Part shown: piece after piece, positions 1-5,565 of the stretch
Layout of the letters: every line of letters starts with the position of its first letter
How positions within the stretch are numbered: position 1 is the stretch's first letter
Made by a program: the position numbers and the translations under genes
The notes under the pieces: model-generated
Seen by the model: the letters and a program-made list of their open reading frames with translations, nothing else
Database searches by the model: none
Told to the model about the DNA's origin: nothing
Origin: Ferruginibacter sp.
GTDB taxonomy: Bacteria; Bacteroidota; Bacteroidia; Chitinophagales; Chitinophagaceae
Assembly: GCA_018882645.1 (NCBI GenBank)
Contig: VERM01000123.1
Coordinates: 1-5,565, forward strand
Direction: 5' to 3'
DNA length: 5,565 bases

Positions 1-219
1 ACCCTAGACTGAGCAAAAATGATTGAGCAAATTGAAGTTAAAAACAAAGTGAAGAAAAATTTTTTCATAATGAGATTTTTAAATTTTAATCATATGAATT
101 GAAATGTGACTCTAACGTAAGCAAAGATTAACAGGATGTAAAGATATATAAATAAAACAAAGTGTAAAATTCAATACGTTTTTAATTTTTACAAGTAAAT
201 TACGTTCAAATTTCATTTC

Positions 220-1743
220 TTGGGCGGAATAAAAAAATTAGCCGGACAAACACTTTGGTATGGTGTACCCACCATTGCCAGTCGTTTTCTTGGATACCTG
301 ATGAATATGGCATTGCCCTTTTTTATTGCCATGCCCGAAAAAACGGCAGATCTGGTGCAGGTTTACAGCATGATTCCTTTTCTAAATGTCCTTTATGCAT
401 ATGGAATGGAAACTGCTTATTTCAGATTTTCTCAAACGCATGACAAAGAAGAATTGTACAGTACGCTTTCGATTTCACTTTTTTTCAGCACCATTTTTTT
501 TAGCCTGATTTTGTTGATATGCAGTAGCTGGATAACTTCTATTGCTGATTTATCCAATCACCCCGAGTATGTGTACTGGATGATTGCAATAATTGCTATA
601 GACAACTTAAACACACTACCCTTCGCAAGATTGAGACAGGAAAACAGACCGAAAAAATATGCCCTGGCAAGGATAGCCGGAATTTTTGCCAACATTGCTA
701 CGGTCATCCTTTTTTTGGGAATCGTTCCGGCCATCTTAAAAAATAATCCAACGAGTTTTTGGGCCAAACTATATAATCCGGAAACAGGTATTGGATACTA
801 TTTGTTGGGGAATATTTTAGGAAGTGTAGTAACCTTATTGATTTTGTGGACTGACATAAAGAAAATAAAACTTCGATTCAACACTTTTTTATGGAAGCAG
901 GTGATGAAATACAGTTCACCATTGATTATTGTTGGTATGGGGGGGATGATTAACGATGTTTTAAGTCGCTTGATATACAGACATGTCGTTGATCTCCCTC
1001 AACAGCAAGCTGATCATGAACTGGGAGTTTTTGCAAATATTTTCCGGATAGCACTTTTGATTACCATCATGATACAGGCCTTCAGGATGGCTGCTGAACC
1101 ATTTTTTTTCAATCAAAGCAAACAGGAAAATGCGCAGCACACATATGCCAGGGTAATGAAGTTTTTTGTGATAGCCTGTTGTTTTTTATTTCTGTTGATT
1201 GGGCTATTTCTGGATGTCTTCAAATGGATATTTGTGAGTTTTGCAAGCAAAAGTTGGGCTGAAGGATTGGATTTTGTCCCTCTGTTGGCTTTGGGAAATA
1301 TTTTTTTAGGCATTTATTACAACCTTAGCGTGTGGTACAAATTGACTGATAAAAACAAATACGGGGCGTATATTACTATCCTGGGTGCAATAATCACTAT
1401 TCTGCTGAACGTATTACTGATTCCAAAATTTCATTACGGTGGTGCAGCGGCAGCCACATTCTTCTGTTACTTTGTGATGATGATGGTAAGCTACAAGTTA
1501 GGGCAGAAATATTATCCTGTTCCTTATGCAAAAAAGAAACTTACTGCATACATTGTGCTGGTCGTAATCATATACCTGGTGCATATTTTAATCAATATGC
1601 TTATCAGAGATACACTATGGTTCTCCGTAATTACAGGAATGATTCTCCTGTATCTTTTTGCCAGATTTGTCGGTAAAATAGAAATGAAAGAATTGGCATC
1701 AATGCCCTTTATAGGAAAGTTTTATAAAAGAAATAAAAATTAA
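220..1743 (+). CDS. Wzx-like polysaccharide/lipid-linked oligosaccharide flippase (MOP superfamily)
   Basis: This is a 507-residue polytopic inner-membrane protein. The family (COG2244/RfbX-like, MOP superfamily) moves lipid-linked glycan units from the cytoplasmic to the periplasmic face for surface polysaccharide assembly; that role is inferred from family. By eye there are about 14 hydrophobic segments, roughly residues 11-38, 45-66, 81-104, 116-134, 147-171, 192-211, 231-247, 272-290, 312-337, 352-373, 381-401, 406-425, 440-461 and 466-484, which is the usual count and length. The N-terminal GGIKKLAGQTLWYG and the internal YKLTDKNKYGAYITILGA stretch are typical of Bacteroidota members. 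The start is TTG at 220: an in-frame stop lies at 196-198, no ATG or GTG lies between, and the next in-frame ATG (301) would remove most of the first membrane helix. No Shine-Dalgarno sequence is visible. No glycosyltransferase or other glycan gene is in view, so the substrate cannot be named. A MurJ-like lipid II role is a less likely alternative. Confidence 0.88.
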   Translation: MGGIKKLAGQTLWYGVPTIASRFLGYLMNMALPFFIAMPEKTADLVQVYSMIPFLNVLYAYGMETAYFRFSQTHDKEELYSTLSISLFFSTIFFSLILLICSSWITSIADLSNHPEYVYWMIAIIAIDNLNTLPFARLRQENRPKKYALARIAGIFANIATVILFLGIVPAILKNNPTSFWAKLYNPETGIGYYLLGNILGSVVTLLILWTDIKKIKLRFNTFLWKQVMKYSSPLIIVGMGGMINDVLSRLIYRHVVDLPQQQADHELGVFANIFRIALLITIMIQAFRMAAEPFFFNQSKQENAQHTYARVMKFFVIACCFLFLLIGLFLDVFKWIFVSFASKSWAEGLDFVPLLALGNIFLGIYYNLSVWYKLTDKNKYGAYITILGAIITILLNVLLIPKFHYGGAAAATFFCYFVMMMVSYKLGQKYYPVPYAKKKLTAYIVLVVIIYLVHILINMLIRDTLWFSVITGMILLYLFARFVGKIEMKELASMPFIGKFYKRNKN

Positions 1744-1823
1744 ATTGTTAGCCCACCATTGGGATTGTTAGCCCACCTTTGGGATTGTTAGCCCACCTTT
1801 GGGATTGTTAGCCCACCATTTAA
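1744..1823. repeat. Four tandem copies of a 20-bp unit (last copy diverges at its end)
   Basis: The unit ATTGTTAGCCCACCWTTGGG occurs head to tail at 1744-1763, 1764-1783 and 1784-1803. A fourth copy at 1804-1823 has its final GGG replaced by TAA. Copies 1 and 4 have A at the variable position; copies 2 and 3 have T and are identical to each other. The array starts at the base after the flippase stop codon. Each of the first three copies could form a tiny CCCA/TGGG hairpin with a 4-nt loop. The unit length is not a multiple of three and the array lies outside both genes. It may be a slippage-amplified half of the adjoining palindrome or a REP-like intergenic element; the sequence alone does not decide between them. 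Confidence 0.93.
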
Positions 1824-1834
1824 ATGGTGGGCTA
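1809..1834. terminator. Perfect 26-bp palindrome, probable bidirectional transcription terminator hairpin
   Basis: The left half (1809-1821, TAGCCCACCATTT) is the exact reverse complement of the right half (1822-1834). The RNA from either strand could therefore fold into a strong GC-containing hairpin, with only the central A/T bases opening as a loop. It lies between two converging genes, 66 bases after the flippase stop and 13 bases before the end of icmF, which is where a shared terminator is expected. Against a classical intrinsic terminator, no clean T tract follows the stem on either strand: on + it is followed by TTAGGAATTTTG, on - by ACAATCCC. The left arm is part of the last tandem repeat copy. 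The hairpin is certain as a sequence feature; its role in termination is inferred. Confidence 0.6.
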
Positions 1835-1846
1835 TTAGGAATTTTG

Positions 1847-4800
1847 TTACATATTTCTTCTATACTGCCCTCCCACGCTATATAAGGCGTTTGTGATTTG
1901 TCCGAGTGAGCAGCATTTTACAGTTTCCATAAGTTCCTCAAACAGATTACCATTATTGATAGCAACTTGTTGCAATCTTTTCAGCATTTCATCTGCTTTA
2001 TCCGAATGTCTTTTTTGGAAGGCCTGCAAAGTGGCAATCTGAAACTCCTTCTCTTCGGTTGTAGAACGAATCACCTCGGTTGGCAAAACAGTCGGAGATC
2101 CTTTTTTGCTCAAGAATGTATTTACACCAACAATCGGATATTCTCCGGTATGCTTAAGTGTTTCATAGTATAAACTTTCTTCCTGAATCTTATTGCGCTG
2201 ATACATTCTTTCCATAGCACCAAGCACTCCGCCTCTTTCAGTGATTCTGTTGAACTCTGTCATTACTGCTTCTTCCACAAGGTCTGTAAGCTCTTCAATC
2301 AGAAACGAACCCTGATTGGGGTTTTCATTTTTAGCTGTACCCAATTCGCGATTGATGATCAGTTGAATGGCCATGGCGCGACGCACACTTTCTTCTGTTG
2401 GGGTGGTAATTGCTTCATCATAGGCATTAGTATGTAATGAATTGCAATTATCGTATATGGCATACAAGGCCTGCAGTGTTGTTCGGATATCGTTAAAATC
2501 AATTTCCTGAGCATGCAGACTTCTGCCGCTGGTCTGAATATGGTATTTCAATTTCTGACTGCGGCTGTTCCCTTTGTATTTATTTTTTATGGCTTTGGCC
2601 CAAATTCTTCTGGCCACTCTTCCGATTACGCTGTATTCAGGATCCATGCCATTGCTGAAGAAGAAAGACAAATTCGGAGCGAAGTCATCAATATTCATTC
2701 CTCTGCTCAGATAATATTCCACATACGTAAAACCATTGGCCAGTGTAAATGCCAGTTGGGTAATGGGATTTGCTCCGGCTTCGGCAATATGATAACCGCT
2801 GATGCTGACACTGTAAAAATTCTGCACATCGTGCTCTATAAAATACTGCTGCACGTCTCCCATGAGTTTCAATGCAAACTCTGTAGAGAAAATACAGGTA
2901 TTTTGAGCCTGGTCTTCTTTCAGAATATCGGCCTGCACGGTTCCTCTTACGGTTGACAATGCTTTAGCTTTTATCTGCTCATACACATCCGGTGGCAGAA
3001 CATCTTTTCCGGTCAGACCAAGCAGCCTGAGTCCGAGACCATCATTGCCGGGAGGAAGCGCACCCTGTAAAGAACCTTTTTGAGGTACGACTTCTTTTCC
3101 GTCGGTGCCCATATATTTAGGCAGCTTATTAAGATCGTATTTTGATTCTATGATTTTATTGACTTCTTCTTTGAGATTGTTTTCAATGATATACTTTTCA
3201 CATTGCTGATCGATGGCAGCATTCATAAAAAATGCAAGAAGAATGGGAGCAGGTCCGTTGATGGTCATGCTCACTGACGTTTTGGGGTCGCACAAATCAA
3301 AACCGCTGTATAATTTTTTGGCATCATCCACGGTGGCAATACTCACTCCGCTGTTTCCTACTTTGCCATATATATCGGGGCGATGAGCCGGATCTTCTCC
3401 GTAAAGCGTTACGCTGTCGAATGCCGTACTTAATCTTTTCGCCGGCTGACCCAAACTGACATAATGAAACCTTCTGTTGGTTCGCTCGGGTCCACCTTCA
3501 CCGGCAAACATTCGAGTGGGATCTTCACCTTCCCGTTTTAAAGGAAATACGCCTGCAGTGTAAGGAAACTCTCCGGGCACATTCTCCTGCAACTGCCATT
3601 TTAAAATATCGCCCCAATCGCTGTATTTGGGGAGTAATACCTTTGGCAAAATGGTACCTGACAAACTTTTATACGTGAGGGGTTGTTTGATACTTTTATC
3701 TCTGACCTTAAACTCATAGAATTCCTGAGCATAACGCTCACGCACAGACGACCATTCCTGAATCAGTCGCTTATTGCCCGGATGAAGTTTTTCTTCAACC
3801 GACAGGCTTAATTTGGCCAATTCGGCAACAAGGCTTTTTTCAGTATCAAGAACATTTATGGTTCCGTTGATTTGATAGAGCTGACTGGCTATTTTTGCCT
3901 GTTCGTTGGTCCAGTTGTTGTATTGATCAACTGTTTCAGCAATTTCAGCCAGATATCTGACCCTGGCAGGAGGTATAATGGTTGATTGACTCCCGGCTGC
4001 AGAATAAAACTCCGTTTGTTCTCTATTGTCAAACCTAACGCCGGTTTTTTCCGTTACCTTTTCCATCAATCTTTCAAAAAGCTGATTTACGCCTGCATCA
4101 TTAAACTGTGCCGCGATAGAACCAACTACGGGCAGATCTTCATCTTTGGCGTCCCAGAGCCCATGATTTCTTTTGTATTGTTTACGAACATCATGCAATG
4201 CATCCAGTGCTCCGGCTTTATCAAACTTATTGACACAAACCACGTCAGCATAATCGAGCATGTTGATTTTTTCCAACTGAGAAGGGGCACCGTATTCCGG
4301 TGTCATAACATACATGCTGATATTGCAATAGTCAAGAATAGAGGCATCGCTTTGTCCAACGCCTGCACTTTCCAAAATCACAAAATCATACCCGGCATTT
4401 TTACAAATATCGATCGCTTCCTGCACGTATTTGCTCAATGCTTTATCACTTTCTCTGGTTGCCAGACTGCGCATATATGCGCGAGGAGACGATATAGAAT
4501 TCATCCGAATTCTGTCGCCCAGCAACGCTCCTCCCGTTTTTTTCTTGGAAGGATCGACAGAAATGACGGCTATGGTTTTATCTGAGTAGGTGTTCAGGAA
4601 CCGGCGGACGATCTCATCTGTTACAGAGGACTTGCCTGCTCCGCCGGTTCCGGTTATTCCCAGTACAGGGGCATTTTTATTTGTCTTTGATACGGGTTCG
4701 TTGTTTGCAATCCCATTTTCCACATTGGTGATTTTACGGGCAATGGTTCTTGTATCAATGATCTCTCCCAGAGTCATTGGGGAATGATACATACCATTAC

Positions 4801-5233
4801 CATTCAGACTGAAATCACATTGTTTGATCACATCTTCAATCATTCCCTCCAGCCCCATTTTTCTTCCATCGTCTGGCGAGTAAATACGGGTGACACCATA
4901 AGCATGAAGTTCTTCAATTTCATCAGGCAAAATGGTACCGCCGCCACCGCCAAAAATTTTGATATGACCGCAGCCATTTTCTTCGAGAAGATCCTTCATG
5001 TATTTGAAAAACTCCACATGCCCGCCCTGATAACTGGTGATGGCAATTCCCTGAACATCCTCTTCAATAGCACACTCCACAATTTCAGCAACACTTCTAT
5101 TGTGGCCCAGATGTATAATTTCAGCACCTTTACTTTGAAGTATGCGACGAATGATATTAATAGCAGCATCATGACCATCAAATAGTGAAGCAGCCGTTAC
5201 GATTCTAACTTTTTGTTGGGGAGAATAACTCAT
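1847..5233 (-). CDS. icmF: Fused isobutyryl-CoA mutase IcmF (B12-dependent, with G-protein chaperone domain)
   Basis: This 1128-residue cytoplasmic enzyme interconverts isobutyryl-CoA and n-butyryl-CoA using adenosylcobalamin. Residues about 8-140 form the B12-binding domain, with DGHDAA at 19-24 (His21 the expected cobalt ligand) and a GGGGG turn at 95-99. Residues about 188-400 form a MeaB/ArgK-like GTPase: P-loop GTGGAGKS 195-202, VDPS 226-229, ESAGVGQSD 288-296 and base-specifying NKFD 335-338. A mostly helical linker follows to about 530, then the mutase barrel to the end, with SGYHIAEAG 812-820 (His815 matching the catalytic His of methylmalonyl-CoA mutase). Gln777 in AQNTCIF replaces the carboxylate-binding Arg of methylmalonyl-CoA mutase, and Phe563 lies in the GVFPLKR loop; both favour isobutyryl-CoA. 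Domain order and length are normal and all motifs are intact. I chose ATG at 5233; a TTG at 5257 would add eight unconserved residues. Activity on isovaleryl/pivalyl-CoA, known in the family, is possible. Confidence 0.95.
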   Translation of the reverse strand: MSYSPQQKVRIVTAASLFDGHDAAINIIRRILQSKGAEIIHLGHNRSVAEIVECAIEEDVQGIAITSYQGGHVEFFKYMKDLLEENGCGHIKIFGGGGGTILPDEIEELHAYGVTRIYSPDDGRKMGLEGMIEDVIKQCDFSLNGNGMYHSPMTLGEIIDTRTIARKITNVENGIANNEPVSKTNKNAPVLGITGTGGAGKSSVTDEIVRRFLNTYSDKTIAVISVDPSKKKTGGALLGDRIRMNSISSPRAYMRSLATRESDKALSKYVQEAIDICKNAGYDFVILESAGVGQSDASILDYCNISMYVMTPEYGAPSQLEKINMLDYADVVCVNKFDKAGALDALHDVRKQYKRNHGLWDAKDEDLPVVGSIAAQFNDAGVNQLFERLMEKVTEKTGVRFDNREQTEFYSAAGSQSTIIPPARVRYLAEIAETVDQYNNWTNEQAKIASQLYQINGTINVLDTEKSLVAELAKLSLSVEEKLHPGNKRLIQEWSSVRERYAQEFYEFKVRDKSIKQPLTYKSLSGTILPKVLLPKYSDWGDILKWQLQENVPGEFPYTAGVFPLKREGEDPTRMFAGEGGPERTNRRFHYVSLGQPAKRLSTAFDSVTLYGEDPAHRPDIYGKVGNSGVSIATVDDAKKLYSGFDLCDPKTSVSMTINGPAPILLAFFMNAAIDQQCEKYIIENNLKEEVNKIIESKYDLNKLPKYMGTDGKEVVPQKGSLQGALPPGNDGLGLRLLGLTGKDVLPPDVYEQIKAKALSTVRGTVQADILKEDQAQNTCIFSTEFALKLMGDVQQYFIEHDVQNFYSVSISGYHIAEAGANPITQLAFTLANGFTYVEYYLSRGMNIDDFAPNLSFFFSNGMDPEYSVIGRVARRIWAKAIKNKYKGNSRSQKLKYHIQTSGRSLHAQEIDFNDIRTTLQALYAIYDNCNSLHTNAYDEAITTPTEESVRRAMAIQLIINRELGTAKNENPNQGSFLIEELTDLVEEAVMTEFNRITERGGVLGAMERMYQRNKIQEESLYYETLKHTGEYPIVGVNTFLSKKGSPTVLPTEVIRSTTEEKEFQIATLQAFQKRHSDKADEMLKRLQQVAINNGNLFEELMETVKCCSLGQITNALYSVGGQYRRNM

Positions 5234-5293
5234 AGTTTTCTGTTTTTGATAAAACAATAGTCAAAGCAATCCTTTTGCAGTCTTTTTCGGATG

Positions 5294-5301
5294 CAAATTT
5301 A
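5294..5301 (-). promoter_or_regulatory. Candidate Bacteroidota-type -10 (-7) promoter element for icmF
   Basis: On the minus strand this reads TAAATTTG followed by CA, an exact match to the Bacteroidota TAnnTTTG housekeeping sigma consensus. It lies in the rsmA-icmF gap about 60 bases before the icmF ATG, which would give a leader of roughly 50 bases. I see no clear TTG/TTTG -33 element at the usual distance upstream, so the call rests on the -10 match and position. The leader is too short for a cobalamin riboswitch. Just before the ATG it is A-rich (AAAAACAGAAAACT) with no Shine-Dalgarno, as is usual in this phylum. Confidence 0.5.
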
Positions 5302-5327
5302 CAAATATTACCGTTTACATGTGAGTA

Positions 5328-5565
5328 TTATATCTTCATTTTGAAGGTCAGTGAGGCATAATCATCAATACTCAATTCCTCTGCCCTTTTATTGAATATT
5401 TCATCTTGTAGCGTTTCGGTAGCAAATTGAGCTTTAAGGGCATTTCGAAGCGTTTTTCTGCGTTGGTTAAACGCAGTTTTTACCAATACCCAGTATAGTC
5501 TCTCTGATTTTACATTCAAAGGATTGATTCTTTTGGTAAAACGAACCACCCCACTCATCACTTTG
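5328..5565 (-). CDS. rsmA: 16S rRNA adenine(1518/1519)-N6 dimethyltransferase RsmA (KsgA), C-terminal part
   Basis: Only the last 78 complete codons are in the window; the reading frame stays open to the right edge, so the gene begins outside. RsmA dimethylates two adjacent adenines (A1518 and A1519 in E. coli numbering) in the 3'-terminal helix 45 of 16S rRNA during small-subunit maturation. The visible part begins KVMSGVVRF, matching the end of the methyltransferase core where family members have PPPKV(M/D)S. It continues into the small helical C-terminal domain, whose hallmark AFNQRRKTLRNAL is encoded at 5436-5474. The SAM-binding motifs and the NLPY catalytic motif lie upstream and cannot be checked. 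The GTG at 5559-5561 is an internal Val codon, not a start. The stop is TAA at 5328-5330. icmF follows on the same strand after 94 bases, with no obvious terminator between. Confidence 0.9.
   Translation of the reverse strand, partial: KVMSGVVRFTKRINPLNVKSERLYWVLVKTAFNQRRKTLRNALKAQFATETLQDEIFNKRAEELSIDDYASLTFKMKI

Noticed and set aside
7..32. Imperfect direct repeat GAYTGAGCAAA at 7-17 and 21-31
   Set aside because: It has only two short copies at the window edge, with one mismatch and no associated element. Chance is sufficient.
19..102. Short ATG-initiated frame of 27 codons upstream of the flippase
   Set aside because: Its Lys/Asn/Phe-rich composition is what random AT-rich DNA gives. 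There is no ribosome-binding context and no recognisable similarity.
114..206. TACGTT hexamer at 175-180 and 201-206, with its reverse complement at 114-119, before the flippase
   Set aside because: Three hexamer matches with irregular spacing in AT-rich DNA are weak evidence for an operator, and the flanks are not conserved between copies.
201..208. TACGTTCA as a possible -10 element for the flippase
   Set aside because: It matches only part of TAnnTTTG and would leave almost no leader before the TTG start. I see no convincing promoter in 1-219.
1744..1823. CRISPR-like array
   Set aside because: The 20-bp units are contiguous with no unique spacers, and there are no cas genes nearby. It is a simple tandem repeat.
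2513..2956. Open reading frame of 147 codons on the + strand, opposite icmF
   Set aside because: It lies wholly inside the well-conserved icmF coding region, and its translation shows no recognisable domain. It is a shadow of the antisense frame.
3986..4585. Open reading frame of 199 codons on the + strand, opposite the IcmF GTPase domain
   Set aside because: It is long, but the opposite strand has continuous GTPase motifs (P-loop, NKFD). The translation is Cys/His/Ile-rich with no family resemblance. It is a coding shadow.
4784..5185. Open reading frame of 133 codons on the + strand, opposite the B12-binding domain
   Set aside because: It is antisense to the conserved DGHDAA and GGGGG region of IcmF and shows no family features of its own.
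5234..5327. Cobalamin riboswitch upstream of the B12-dependent enzyme
   Set aside because: The gap is only 94 bases, shorter than a cobalamin riboswitch, and I see no B12-box-like sequence.

Overview
The window looks like ordinary chromosomal DNA from a member of the Bacteroidota, probably a Sphingobacteriia/Chitinophagia-type lineage. The reasons are the AT-rich composition, the absence of clear Shine-Dalgarno sequences before the genes, a TAnnTTTG-type -10 element before one gene, and protein sequences that read like Bacteroidota homologues. Assignment below phylum is a guess.

Layout. Positions 1-219 are an AT-rich leader with no gene I can support. Positions 220-1743 (+) encode a complete 507-residue polytopic membrane protein of the MOP/Wzx-like polysaccharide flippase family, read from a TTG start. 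Positions 1744-1846 are a short convergent intergenic region. It holds a 20-bp unit repeated almost four times, and the last copy runs directly into a perfect 26-bp palindrome. Positions 1847-5233 (-) encode a complete 1128-residue fused isobutyryl-CoA mutase, IcmF. It carries a B12-binding domain, a MeaB-like G-protein chaperone domain and the mutase barrel on one chain. Positions 5234-5327 hold its likely promoter. From 5328 to the right edge (-) is the C-terminal end of RsmA (KsgA), the 16S rRNA adenine dimethyltransferase; its N-terminal part lies outside the window.

How the genes relate. The flippase and icmF converge on the repeat/hairpin region, which probably separates their transcripts. 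rsmA and icmF point the same way with a 94-bp gap and a candidate promoter between them, so icmF is probably transcribed at least partly on its own. The three products (surface glycan export, branched/linear C4 acyl-CoA isomerisation, ribosome maturation) share no pathway. This is housekeeping and accessory metabolism side by side, not a dedicated system. I found no evidence of a previously undescribed multi-gene system; the least ordinary element is the tandem-repeat/palindrome block between the convergent genes.
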